From the NCBI GenBank assembly GCA_027485915.1, contig JAIXQA010000036.1:1-64000 (forward strand): a DNA stretch of 64,000 bases. Reading direction: 5' to 3'. Shown here one piece after another: positions 26,003 to 33,955 of the stretch. A program made the position numbers and the translations under genes. The notes beneath the pieces are model-generated. The model saw only the letters and a program-made list of their open reading frames with translations, ran no database searches and had not been told where the DNA came from. Within the stretch, counting starts at the first letter, position 1. Each line of letters opens with the position of its first letter. The stretch comes from Alphaproteobacteria bacterium (GTDB lineage Bacteria; Pseudomonadota; Alphaproteobacteria; Caulobacterales; Aquidulcibacteraceae).

Positions 26003-26764
26003 GATATTGTTGGCTTCTTTGAAATGTCCCGCTTCATATCGCCAAATAGCGCGTGTTATTATCAGATCATCAGTACTTAAATGGATCACACCAAAACCAG
26101 CGCCAAAACCACGCTCCCGTGAGGACGCCAAAGATGGTACGGTCATGACCCTTAAACCTTCCAACGTATGGGCTGGAAAATCAAATGCCGCATGAACATG
26201 GCCGCAGAGTAATAGGTCAGGACTGCCGCATGCCAAATGTTTGATGAAATGATCAACGCCTAAAGGCTCACTGGTCACCGCAGCACCAATCGGGGTTTCG
26301 GGCGGGTGATGGAGGGCTAAAATTTTATATGGGGCGCGTGATCGAACCAAACGATCCAAGGCCGCAAAAACATCCGGTTGACCATAATCGCCCTGAGACC
26401 AATCCATCCGCCCCTGCAGGCCGCGTGCACTATTGGCTGCTTCAACATGGACTGAGCCATCGATAGAGTGCCACGTGGACAAAAGGCCAAGTCGCCTAAA
26501 CCTGCCAAATGGATCCAAAAACCTCAAAGCGAGGTTGAACATGGGTGTATCATGGTTGCCGGGACATCCCACAATTGGGGCTTGAATAGCGTTGAGCCAC
26601 TTGGAAGCTTGCGCGAACTCCTCGCGCTTGCCTTCCTGCGTGAGGTCACCCGTCAGGATTACACAGTCTGGACCGATCGCTGCGATCGCCCGGCTCGCTG
26701 CATCGAGCTTGTCTGCGCACGCGTCGCCAAAATGTATATCACTGATATGAACAAGGGTGATCAT
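25973..26764 (-). CDS. Metallophosphoesterase (CpdA/Icc-like)
   Basis: 263 aa from the ATG at 26764, where the fold begins (MITLVHISDIHFGD); upstream codons to 26848 overlap the lipid kinase gene and add no recognisable sequence. All binuclear metal motifs are present: DIH, LTGDLTQEGK, CPGNHDTP, LALHHPP and CGHVHAAF. Such enzymes cleave cyclic nucleotides (as CpdA does for cAMP) or other phosphodiesters. It follows the lipid kinase gene by 31 bp on the same strand. Substrate not determined by sequence. Confidence 0.87.
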   Translation of the reverse strand: MITLVHISDIHFGDACADKLDAASRAIAAIGPDCVILTGDLTQEGKREEFAQASKWLNAIQAPIVGCPGNHDTPMFNLALRFLDPFGRFRRLGLLSTWHSIDGSVHVEAANSARGLQGRMDWSQGDYGQPDVFAALDRLVRSRAPYKILALHHPPETPIGAAVTSEPLGVDHFIKHLACGSPDLLLCGHVHAAFDFPAHTLEGLRVMTVPSLASSRERGFGAGFGVIHLSTDDLIITRAIWRYEAGHFKEANNILEGTLHVAS

Positions 26765-26795
26765 CGCGCCGTTCAGGTTCCAAAACACGCACTCC

Positions 26796-27782
26796 TTAGC
26801 ACTTGGAGTCAGGTTTTGTGGATAGGACCAGCGCAGCGCGAGGAACAATTTTCAAACAGACTGAGGGACCAAAGTTGCGCCTTTCCCCATCAACGAGACC
26901 CACAATTTCTTCTCCGTCAAATTCGATGACTTCCTCGGTCGCGACTTGGGTATAAGCAAAGGGAAGTCGTCGCCACCGGCGCATCAAGACATTGGCTGCC
27001 AGCCGCAGGGTTGAGGGGATACCCCGCAAGCGCGCTGCAGCAATTTCCAGTCCTTGTTCGGGAAAGTCTTTACTCTGCGATCCGAGGCCAAAGGCATTGT
27101 CGACAAAGTTAGGCGCTGCAATCACAACATCATGAGTGCGTCCTGTTGTCTGTGTTGCAAGTTTTCCGGAGAACAAATCCCGTCGCAGGGACTTGAGCGC
27201 GCCAAGCCCATGCAATAGACCCTTCGAGCGGATTGCTTCGCGCATATCATGAAAAGCCATCCAAGGCCCAAAGCCGGAGGCAACCAAGAAAACATGTTCA
27301 TTCGCATGGCCGCCAGACAGCCAAACCGGCTTCGCCTGCACAAAGTCACGTAGGGTTCTTGATAAATTCGCATGCCCATGAACCCGGTGACATAAGCGGT
27401 TTAAGGTGCCGCCGGGCAGGGGCAAAACTGGCACACCCAACCCACGAAGGGCAAGCGCAACGGTCCTAGCCGATCCATCGCCGCCGAAAATGCCAATTGC
27501 TTGCACCCCCTGCCGCGCAAGAGCCAAAGACTTTTCGTGGAGTTCGCTGCCAGCGCAACGGATCAAAGGGACACGCTCTTCCAGTCCGGCCATTCTTAAG
27601 GCCCTGTTCAGGCGCGAAGTACCGAAGAAGCGGTACGCGCCGGCGGAAACATTGACCAGGATTGCGAGCGCAGGTGCATCTATATGAAGGGGGAAGGTGA
27701 GCGACACATTCGGTTTTGGCTCGAACCGATTTGAGTCAAAACATCCAACTGAATTTGGTCTCTCGTCAAGGAGATTGGTCAT
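26796..27782 (-). CDS. Diacylglycerol/lipid kinase family protein
   Basis: 328 aa from the ATG at 27782; the frame can be extended to a TTG at 27812. The catalytic domain shows ILVNVSAGA (nucleotide strand), IGIFGGDGSARTVALALRG with the GGDG motif, and LPLPGGTLNRLCHRV, which stands for the family's PxGTxND (Asp is replaced by Arg). The C-terminal beta-domain contains DGEEIVGL and GPSVCLKIVPRAALVL. It probably phosphorylates a lipid such as diacylglycerol or a sphingoid base at the membrane. It is coupled to the metallophosphoesterase. Confidence 0.82.
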   Translation of the reverse strand: MTNLLDERPNSVGCFDSNRFEPKPNVSLTFPLHIDAPALAILVNVSAGAYRFFGTSRLNRALRMAGLEERVPLIRCAGSELHEKSLALARQGVQAIGIFGGDGSARTVALALRGLGVPVLPLPGGTLNRLCHRVHGHANLSRTLRDFVQAKPVWLSGGHANEHVFLVASGFGPWMAFHDMREAIRSKGLLHGLGALKSLRRDLFSGKLATQTTGRTHDVVIAAPNFVDNAFGLGSQSKDFPEQGLEIAAARLRGIPSTLRLAANVLMRRWRRLPFAYTQVATEEVIEFDGEEIVGLVDGERRNFGPSVCLKIVPRAALVLSTKPDSKC

Positions 27783-27834
27783 CGGGCGGCTCAAAACAAG
27801 AGAGATGGGCAAGTAAGGTCAGGAGAGAAGGCGA

Positions 27835-27950
27835 CCCTTGCGCGACCAGACGGGGGGAAGGTCTGCGCGCAAGGGCCGTTTGGGTGAATGACAATTGCAC
27901 TTCTTGCTAGCATTCACCCGCGGTAGGCTTGGGGGCGGGGCGGCCTACCG
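27835..27950. ncRNA. Candidate small RNA: three perfect stem-loops in tandem
   Basis: Three perfect hairpins follow one another. (1) CCCTTGCGCG 27835-27844 with 27866-27875, continuing as CAGAC 27847-27851 with GTCTG 27861-27865. (2) GGGTGAATG 27882-27890 with CATTCACCC 27911-27919 and a 20-nt loop. (3) CGGTAGGC 27921-27928 with GCCTACCG 27943-27950. Loops 1 and 3 are G-runs on the plus strand, hence C-runs on the minus strand, which could pair with Shine-Dalgarno sequences as some alphaproteobacterial sRNAs do. The region lies between two minus-strand genes and no long frame explains it. Strand and promoter are unknown. Confidence 0.5.
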
Positions 27951-27963
27951 ATCTGGGTGGACG

Positions 27964-28164
27964 TTAATGGCCGATGGCCATCGCCCGCTCTGGACGCGGC
28001 GGCGTAACACCCGCCGCAACCAACTGGTCTTTAACGAGAAGCTTTTGGCGCTTCAGTCGCGTAATCAGCTCGGGCTCAGGGAATGGCCGTTTTATCAGAG
28101 CGGCCAACTCGCTTTCCAGTCTAGAGTGATGGCTCTTTAAGGCTTCGATACGTCCAAGTTTCAT
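27964..28164 (-). CDS. DUF465/YdcH-family small protein
   Basis: 66 aa from the ATG at 28164, set by GAGGAG 7 nt upstream. It is a short, charged, mostly helical protein (HHSRLESELAALIKRPFPEPELITRLKRQKLLVKDQL), the coiled-coil pattern of DUF465. Function of the family is not established. A structured region (28236-28314) lies in its possible 5' leader. Confidence 0.85.
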   Translation of the reverse strand: MKLGRIEALKSHHSRLESELAALIKRPFPEPELITRLKRQKLLVKDQLVAAGVTPPRPERAMAIGH

Positions 28165-28235
28165 GTCATGCTCCTCTATGCTTATGCATGGCAGAGCCCG
28201 TGGTACGCGGTTGGGGCGAAGGAATTGGGACCCTG

Positions 28236-28314
28236 ACACCGCGCCTCACAAAGGACTCCGGTGTGGCCGACATCGCAACTCACGTTTGAGTTGCCAGAGG
28301 GGCCCGGTCCACAC
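28236..28314. promoter_or_regulatory. Candidate leader with mutually exclusive helices
   Basis: The 322-bp gap 28165-28486 separates divergent genes and has no gene of its own. It contains GCAACTCA-CGTT-TGAGTTGC (28275-28294), a perfect 8-bp hairpin, enclosed by GTGTGG 28261-28266 pairing with CCACAC 28309-28314. The same GTG bases also form CGGTGT 28259-28264, which pairs with ACACCG 28236-28241. The two outer helices exclude each other, as in attenuators and riboswitches. I recognise no known riboswitch class, and the strand is uncertain. Confidence 0.35.
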
Positions 28315-28486
28315 GCAATCAAGATGGGGTCACCCCCCTCAATGCGCAACCGACAAAATTGTGACCTCACTAGCTTGTGAGAGTTTGTTGATGAGACCAG
28401 TGCTGGAGGGGCAAGTCCTTGGCTTGGATCGGAATGCACGCATGTTAATGTGACGGCGCTTAGGTTCAAAACAGCGAGATAAGTCG

Positions 28487-28957
28487 ATGCCTGACGCCTC
28501 ATATTGGTGGACGAACTTGCCCACGACCTGCTTCGGTTCAATCCACATGGAAGAACGTCTTGCAGGCTTGATTATTGCCGGGCGTAAGCGCGCGACGGTT
28601 TGGAATGGCCTTGAGGAAAACCCAACCAAACCGGGTATGCAATGGGTCGTAACCGCCAATCACAAACCGGCGGCTGTCATCGAGACCCTATCTGTCGGCC
28701 AATGTCGCTTCGATGAAATTGATGCTGAATTTGCGTTTGAGGAAGGTGAGGGGGATCGCAGCTTGGCCTATTGGCGTGCGGTCCACCAGGCCTTCTTTGA
28801 GAAGGAAGGAAATTTTGCCCATGATATGATTTTGTGGTGGGAGAAGTTCCGTTTGATTGAAATCATCGATGCTGACTTGGCTGTAAAGAGTGACGAAATG
28901 GTCGCGCTTGATGAGGCGGAAGCTGTCGAGCTCTTGGCGCGTTTGCCTGCGTCATAA
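28487..28957 (+). CDS. ASCH-domain protein
   Basis: 156 aa, close to the whole length of a stand-alone ASCH domain. Typical features are GRKRATVWNGLEENPTKPGMQWVVTANHKPAAVIET and an acidic EFAFEEGEGDRSLAYWRAVHQAFFEKE. ASCH proteins share the PUA-like fold, bind RNA or nucleosides, and some hydrolyse modified cytidines such as N4-acetylcytidine (established for YqfB). No signal peptide. Whether this copy is an amidohydrolase is not shown by sequence. Confidence 0.85.
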   Translation: MPDASYWWTNLPTTCFGSIHMEERLAGLIIAGRKRATVWNGLEENPTKPGMQWVVTANHKPAAVIETLSVGQCRFDEIDAEFAFEEGEGDRSLAYWRAVHQAFFEKEGNFAHDMILWWEKFRLIEIIDADLAVKSDEMVALDEAEAVELLARLPAS

Positions 28958-28961
28958 TCTG

Positions 28962-29609
28962 TTATAAAGCGCGCTCCAAAAAGTCTTGGATTCCTGCCAT
29001 GGATTCAAAAACCTGATGCGCGCCCGACGCCTTCAAGTCCGCTGCCGGTGTCTCACGTGCGAAGCCGATTACTTTCATTCCCGCGCGTACCGCTGCCAAG
29101 ACTCCATTGGGACTGTCCTCAATCGCCAAGCAGTCCTTAGGTGTAAAGCCGGCCTTGTGCGCGGCGAGCAAATAAACATCGGGGGCAGGCTTACCTTCAG
29201 CGACTTCTGTCGCCGAGCTAATCTGATCGCCAAAGTAATGAAGTAAGCCGACTTGGGCCAGATTGGTGAGGATTTTCTCCCGTTCGCCACTTGAGGCGAC
29301 TGCTAACGGAATTGCCCGCGCCGAGAGTGCTTTAACCAAATGCTCGACGCCTGGAATGGCTTGGAGGTCTGATGCAAACCTCGCCTTGAGGCGATCATGG
29401 TATTGATCAAACTCATCGGATGTAATTGGGCGGCGAAATTTTTGTTCGATCAAGGCAAACATCGCGCTGTCTGATAGGCCCAAAAAGCGGGCGCGGGCCT
29501 CCAGCGCATCCATCGGCCAGCCTAGGCATGTAATCCAATCAGCCCCTACCTCATTGGCGATGGGCTCTGAATCAACAAGCACGCCGTCACAATCGAAAAT
29601 CACAAACAT
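28962..29609 (-). CDS. HAD-superfamily hydrolase (phosphoglycolate phosphatase-like)
   Basis: 215 aa from the ATG at 29609, which places DCDGVLVDSEP close to the N-terminus as in the family; the open frame reaches an ATG at 29645. Motif I is FDCDGVLVDSE, motif II VASSGEREK, motif III Lys in EGKPAPDVYLLAA, and motif IV AIEDSPNGVLAA. The cap domain is the small helical type. It should dephosphorylate a small sugar phosphate or interconvert one (beta-phosphoglucomutase-like). It converges on the ASCH gene with 4 bp between them. Confidence 0.87.
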   Translation of the reverse strand: MFVIFDCDGVLVDSEPIANEVGADWITCLGWPMDALEARARFLGLSDSAMFALIEQKFRRPITSDEFDQYHDRLKARFASDLQAIPGVEHLVKALSARAIPLAVASSGEREKILTNLAQVGLLHYFGDQISSATEVAEGKPAPDVYLLAAHKAGFTPKDCLAIEDSPNGVLAAVRAGMKVIGFARETPAADLKASGAHQVFESMAGIQDFLERAL

Positions 29610-29801
29610 TGTTGGTGCATTGAGGACGCGGAAAGGGTGGGGCATGAATGAGCCTAGACTTGCGGCAAACCGATTAGACCGTCTTGCCCGACATGGCGAT
29701 AAGGCAAAAGAGGCGTGAGTAAACTTAAGCGCATCCCTTCATTCCAACAACCTGCAGCCCTATATCTTGGAATATACACATAAGGATAGAAAGATAACGT
29801 C

Positions 29802-30269
29802 ATGGAACCTGATACTGGCATTGCCGCACAACACCGCGCCGACATTGCAGATGCACTCGCGCAAGTTCTGGCAGATTCCTACAGCCTCTATCAAAAGACC
29901 CATCTCTACCATTGGAATGTCCAGGGACCGAGGTTTGGGCCGCTGCATCAATTGTTCTCAGACCAATACAATGAGCTATGGACTGCGCTTGACGAGATTG
30001 CCGAGCGCATGCGCGCCTTAGGTGTCTTTGCGCCTACTCATGGACAAATGGCGGCCCGTACGACCATTCCTACCGCCAATGATGTACGTGCTAGTGAGGA
30101 CGCGATGTTGAAAGCACTCCTAGAAGGCCAAGAAGCCGTTGTCCGCTCAGCTCGTAGGGCGCTTAAACTCGCAGCTGGACACGACGATGATGCGACCGCA
30201 GATCTCATGACAGAGCGCTGCGCCGCCGGGGAGAAAGCAGCATGGATGCTGCGCGCGCATCTAAGCTAA
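29802..30269 (+). CDS. dps: Dps-family DNA-binding ferritin
   Basis: 155 aa. The ferroxidase signature of Dps is present: LADSYSLYQKTHLYHWNVQGPRF, with HxxxH-type ligands, then LFSDQYNELWTALDEIAERMRALG with the acidic ligands. Twelve such subunits form a shell that oxidises and stores iron and protects DNA in stationary phase. The N-terminus is short and not very basic, so DNA binding is less sure. GGATAG lies about 12 nt upstream of the ATG. The 156-bp upstream region has a short TATAT/ATATA dyad around 29762-29777, but I recognise no defined regulator site. Confidence 0.9.
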   Translation: MEPDTGIAAQHRADIADALAQVLADSYSLYQKTHLYHWNVQGPRFGPLHQLFSDQYNELWTALDEIAERMRALGVFAPTHGQMAARTTIPTANDVRASEDAMLKALLEGQEAVVRSARRALKLAAGHDDDATADLMTERCAAGEKAAWMLRAHLS

Positions 30270-30494
30270 GGCTTTCGCCGATTTATAGTGTGTACGCCGG
30301 TCAGAAAAATCGCGGACGCGCTTGCGCCACGCGCGATAACTTCCCGGACGAAGGTTAGTGCGCATCAAAGCTTTAACTTGGTCTGGCGCGAGGCCATAAA
30401 GACTGCGGATATGATCAAAGCTTACATGATCACTCAAGGCCATAGCAATGACTTCGCTGATCGCGACGGAATCGAGGGGTTCAGAGACGGCCAT
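30261..30494 (-). CDS. TIGR03643-family (DUF2805) small protein
   Basis: 77 aa from the ATG at 30494. It reads ISEVIAMALSDHVSFDHIRSLYGLAPDQVKALMRTNLRPGSYRAWRKRV, a helix-turn-helix-like small protein of the TIGR03643 family. The ATG lies inside the last codons of the photolyase gene (14-nt overlap), so the two are translationally coupled. Its 3' end overlaps dps by 9 bp. Proteins of this family are often beside bacterial FeS photolyases; function unknown. Confidence 0.78.
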   Translation of the reverse strand: MAVSEPLDSVAISEVIAMALSDHVSFDHIRSLYGLAPDQVKALMRTNLRPGSYRAWRKRVRDFSDRRTHYKSAKALA

Positions 30495-32016
30495 TGTCGA
30501 GTGCATCCAAAATACGAGTTGAATCTTCTCTGATCTCGTCGTGGCGGGCTGCGCCCATTTTGCGCCACGTAGCATAGACAGGGCCCATTCGCGGATTGCC
30601 ACCAAGTTTGCTCTCATTGCGTCCAATGAAATCCCAATAGAGTGGATTGAATGGGCAAGCCTTAGGGCCGGATTTGATGGCGGGATCATAGGCACAGCGC
30701 TCACAATAATCGCTCATCTTATGAATATAGGCACCGCTGGCAGCATAAGGCTTGGAAGCCATGATGCCGCCATCAGCATAGAGCGCCATGCCAATTGTAT
30801 TGGGAACCTCGACCCACTCAAATGCATCGGCATAAACACTCAAATACCACTCATGCACGTCATGCGGATCTAGGCCCGCCAGCAACGCAAAATTACCAGT
30901 GACCATTAAACGCTGAATATGGTGGGCATAGGCTTCGCGTTTGGTTTGTCCGATAGCTGCAGCCATGCAAGCCATTTTGGTTTGCCCGGTCCAATAAAGT
31001 TCGGGCAGGGGGCGCTTGGCTTCCAGGTGATTGAAGCCCGTATAGTCGGGTGCATGTAGCCAATAAATCCCGCGCACATATTCACGCCAACCAATAATCT
31101 GACGGATGAAGCCTTCAACCGCCGCCAAAGGGGCACGGCCCGCTTGCCATTCCAATTCTGCTCGGCGGCACAAGTCCAGCGGCTCTAACAAACCGACATT
31201 GAGATAGAGGGATAGCACCGCATGATTGAGGAAGGACTGGCCCTCCAGCATGGCATCTTGGGTCTCACCAAACCGAGGCAGATGATTTGCTAAGAAATGG
31301 TCGCGTGCCCGTTCAGCTTCAGCTGCTGTTGTGGCGAACCAAAAGGGCTCCAGATCACCAAAATGGTCCGTAAAGCGGGTGCCCACCATGGCGATGATGT
31401 CTTGGGTTTGTGTGGAAGGCGGACAGCGATATGGCGGCAGCATAAAGAGGTCGGGCTTTGCTGGCTTGCGATTGTCATGGTCAAAGTTCCACTTACCGCC
31501 AGCAGGTTGATCGCCGTCCATTAACAGGCCAGTTCTCCGACGCATGTCACGATAAAAATGCTCCATCACAAAGCTTTTGCGGCCCGCAGCCCAAGCGCGA
31601 AACTGCGCCTCGTCACACAGGAAGCGATCATCCTCAAGAAGCGAGACTTCCACGTCGAGGGTTTCCGCCCAATGCCGCTGCATATCTAGGACCCGCCATT
31701 CAGAGGCCCGTGTCAGGCATAAGGCGTTGGGTCGGTGGCGAGTAAGGGCGCGGTCCAGCTCTCCGTTGAAATTGCCCGTGTTCGCTGGATCATCCATTTT
31801 TATGTAATCGACGGTGAAACCTTGCCCTCGAAGTGTTTCGGCGAAGGCACGCATCGAAGCTAAGATAAAAGCAATCTTCTTCTTATGATGACGAACAGAG
31901 ACCGCTTCGGCCTGCGCTTCCACCATCAGGACAATATCCGTCGCAGGGTTTGCTCCACGTAGGGCAGAGACCTTTTCCGAGAGCTGATCTCCCAAAATAA
32001 AGCGCAGGATTTTCAT
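30481..32016 (-). CDS. phrB: Iron-sulfur cryptochrome/photolyase (FeS-BCP, PhrB-like (6-4) photolyase)
   Basis: 511 aa, the usual length. The N-terminal alpha/beta domain begins LRFILGDQLSEKV. The C-terminal FAD domain has TGNFALLAGLDPHDVHEWYLSVYADAFEWVEVPNTIGM. Cysteines at 350, 438, 441 and 454 (the last three in SDYCERCAYDP and PKACPF) match the four ligands of the 4Fe-4S cluster in Agrobacterium PhrB, and the His365-His366 pair matches that enzyme's repair site. It should use light to repair (6-4) photoproducts in DNA. It is coupled to the TIGR03643 gene. Confidence 0.92.
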   Translation of the reverse strand: MKILRFILGDQLSEKVSALRGANPATDIVLMVEAQAEAVSVRHHKKKIAFILASMRAFAETLRGQGFTVDYIKMDDPANTGNFNGELDRALTRHRPNALCLTRASEWRVLDMQRHWAETLDVEVSLLEDDRFLCDEAQFRAWAAGRKSFVMEHFYRDMRRRTGLLMDGDQPAGGKWNFDHDNRKPAKPDLFMLPPYRCPPSTQTQDIIAMVGTRFTDHFGDLEPFWFATTAAEAERARDHFLANHLPRFGETQDAMLEGQSFLNHAVLSLYLNVGLLEPLDLCRRAELEWQAGRAPLAAVEGFIRQIIGWREYVRGIYWLHAPDYTGFNHLEAKRPLPELYWTGQTKMACMAAAIGQTKREAYAHHIQRLMVTGNFALLAGLDPHDVHEWYLSVYADAFEWVEVPNTIGMALYADGGIMASKPYAASGAYIHKMSDYCERCAYDPAIKSGPKACPFNPLYWDFIGRNESKLGGNPRMGPVYATWRKMGAARHDEIREDSTRILDALDNGRL

Positions 32017-32100
32017 GAAGGTTCCAGTTTGCTAGTGCGACGAGAGCTAGGTCAACCAATCTGGAAATCCAGTCGCTATTGTCAGAGTCCCGAGGGTTCT

Positions 32101-33036
32101 CTAGCGTGGTTTCAGGTAGCTTGGGTCACCAGCGCGCCTTTGATCACGCCATTTCAGCCAAACATCGATGCATGTGATACCCGCAATCAAAGCAACCCAG
32201 AACTTCATGGCTTGATCCGTCGTCGCAGCCACAAAAATGGGTCCAGCCAACACAACCCAAAAGCTAATCAAAGCTATGACCAGCGACAAGCCAAGCGCGA
32301 GGTTCCGGGACATGGGCCGCCAGCGACCTTCAAGCATTGCTAAGGCCAGAATGAGGAGGCTGACAGTCAACATACCCCATAACAAAGGGGCACGTTCAGA
32401 GAGGAATTGGTGATCATAGGTAAAGGCATATGCAAGCATGCTTGGGATCTGGCCGTCCAAAAGCAAATCAAAGAAAGCGATCGGATTCATCAAAATGAGC
32501 AGACCGGAAGATCCGGCCAACACGGCCGATAAAGCCAAAGGTCGCGAAATAAGATCTGGGTCACGCACCGCTGGAAGTTTAGCGGGTTTCCAAGCAAAGA
32601 GCTTGGGTTGCGCGCGTCGAAGCGCACCAAGAGCCCAGAAGCATACCAGCAACACGCCAAGCACCATGAAGCTTGCGTCTTTTAACCTTTCCTCTAGCTG
32701 AGCACTCAAAGGCTTGGGCGAGGACAGCCCGATGCTAAGCGCTAAAACAGTCAGGCCCAGAACAAAGCCAAGCGCGAGCTTGGAGAACAGTGGCGTATCA
32801 ACATCCTCAATAATGGGGGCAGGTCGATGGTAGCGAAGAGCGACTTCTTGGGGTGGGCCAAAGGCGATTAGCCGATCTTCGACCAGTTTAAGTGTCGGGG
32901 CACCATTGGTGGAGACCGCCTGAATATCTTCATGCAACAATGCATAAAGCTCGGCGCGCACGTCAGCTCGCATCGCGTGGGGAAGGCGGGAGGCAACCGC
33001 CTGCGCATAGCGCTGGATCATGTCGTCAGGCGTCAT
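32101..33036 (-). CDS. HAAS-type membrane protein linked to a PadR regulator
   Basis: 311 aa. Residues 1-75 (MIQRYAQAVASRLPHAMRADVRAELYALLHEDIQ, ... DRLIAFGPPQEVALRY) are the soluble helical HAAS-like domain usually found beside PadR regulators. The rest has about six hydrophobic segments. It overlaps the PadR gene by 11 nt. In known cases the PadR/HAAS pairs monitor membrane or cell-envelope state, but the mechanism is not settled. No transporter or enzyme signature is visible. Confidence 0.75.
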   Translation of the reverse strand: MTPDDMIQRYAQAVASRLPHAMRADVRAELYALLHEDIQAVSTNGAPTLKLVEDRLIAFGPPQEVALRYHRPAPIIEDVDTPLFSKLALGFVLGLTVLALSIGLSSPKPLSAQLEERLKDASFMVLGVLLVCFWALGALRRAQPKLFAWKPAKLPAVRDPDLISRPLALSAVLAGSSGLLILMNPIAFFDLLLDGQIPSMLAYAFTYDHQFLSERAPLLWGMLTVSLLILALAMLEGRWRPMSRNLALGLSLVIALISFWVVLAGPIFVAATTDQAMKFWVALIAGITCIDVWLKWRDQRRAGDPSYLKPR

Positions 33037-33376
33037 TTGGAAGTCCTTCCTTGAATAGATTTTCCATCACGGCAGACAAGTTCCGCCATGAATTCACCAG
33101 CTGAGGGTAGAGCGTGCGCCCTTGGTCGCTCAGCACATAGAAGCGACGGGGTGGACCATGTTCGATCCGCCACTCGCTGGTTAAGAGCCCCTGACCTTCT
33201 AAGCGACGCAGTAGGGGATAAAGCGTGCCTTCCTCAACCTCCAATCCGCTTTGCGCAAGGCGTTGACGCAAGGAATAGCCATATTGGGCGGTGCCCAATT
33301 GCGACAGAGTCGCCAAGACGATCACGCCGCGCCGGAGGTCGACCTCAAATTTGGGAAAGGCATCTTCAGTTACCAT
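33026..33376 (-). CDS. PadR-family transcriptional regulator
   Basis: 116 aa. A winged helix-turn-helix spans about residues 13-85 (RRGVIVLATLSQLGTAQYGYSLRQRLAQSGLEVEEGTLYPLLRRLEGQGLLTSEW), with the PadR signature EGTLYPLLRRLE. A short C-terminal helix is for dimerisation. It probably represses itself and the membrane protein that follows; a dyad 11 nt upstream of the start is the likely site. Confidence 0.92.
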   Translation of the reverse strand: MVTEDAFPKFEVDLRRGVIVLATLSQLGTAQYGYSLRQRLAQSGLEVEEGTLYPLLRRLEGQGLLTSEWRIEHGPPRRFYVLSDQGRTLYPQLVNSWRNLSAVMENLFKEGLPNDA

Positions 33377-33386
33377 GTGCAGTCTA

Positions 33387-33407
33387 ATACTATGTGATGC
33401 ACAGTAT
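33387..33407 (-). promoter_or_regulatory. Likely PadR operator
   Basis: An imperfect 21-bp dyad has outer arms ATACT at 33387-33391 and AGTAT at 33403-33407, with TG and CA placed symmetrically inside. It lies 11 nt before the PadR start, covering the promoter or ribosome site. Operator function is inferred from position. Confidence 0.45.
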
Positions 33408-33517
33408 GTCTAGTCGTAATATTGGCGTCCTCCTTCGGCCTTCATCCTCGACAAGATCGCGGGCATCGCTTACCGTAACCCAACACAATGACCGGGGGCG
33501 GTCACACGGGGGCGAGT

Positions 33518-33955
33518 ATGTATAACGCGAAAATTGGACTGAGGATTGGTTTGGGCTTTGTCGGATGTGCCCTGCTTGTTTCCGGCTGCGCGACGACACC
33601 GAAAGCCGCCGACCAGATCGTCGTTGGCGATGATGTCTGCGCTGGTGAGGCAACGCGTATCTATTTCCAACATGGCGATAGCGCCCTTGGCCCTTTGGCA
33701 GCGCAAGTAGTGGTACGGGTGCAGGATCAATTGGCGCTATGCCCAAAGCGCCGCATCCTATTGGTGTCCATCTCCGGCGATGATGGCCCACCTTCGAGCT
33801 TGGAAAACCGGGAAGAGCGGGCCGCGATCGTCCGTCAGATTTTGGTTAGCCGAGGTGTCGCTGAAAGCCGCATCACGTCAACCGCACAGGGCCCATTGGT
33901 AGATCTAGCCCCCAAAGGTCCGATTGGCGGCGTACTAATCTTCACGCGACCTTGA
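33518..33955 (+). CDS. Small lipoprotein with OmpA-like C-terminal features
   Basis: 145 aa from the ATG at 33518. The signal ends in the lipobox LVSGC, so it is anchored in the membrane. The rest, TRIYFQHGDSALGPLAAQVVVRVQDQLALCPKRRILLVSISGDDG with LENREERAAIVRQILVSRGVAESRI, resembles the OmpA/MotB peptidoglycan-associated domain (FxxxxSxL, then a helix and NxxR-like region), with weaker match at the end. A role at the cell wall is inferred. Its stop overlaps the next gene's start (TGATG). Confidence 0.65.
   Translation: MYNAKIGLRIGLGFVGCALLVSGCATTPKAADQIVVGDDVCAGEATRIYFQHGDSALGPLAAQVVVRVQDQLALCPKRRILLVSISGDDGPPSSLENREERAAIVRQILVSRGVAESRITSTAQGPLVDLAPKGPIGGVLIFTRP

Noticed and set aside
27895-28140. 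Plus-strand frame opposite the DUF465 gene
   Set aside because: It is antisense to a well-supported small protein with a good ribosome site.
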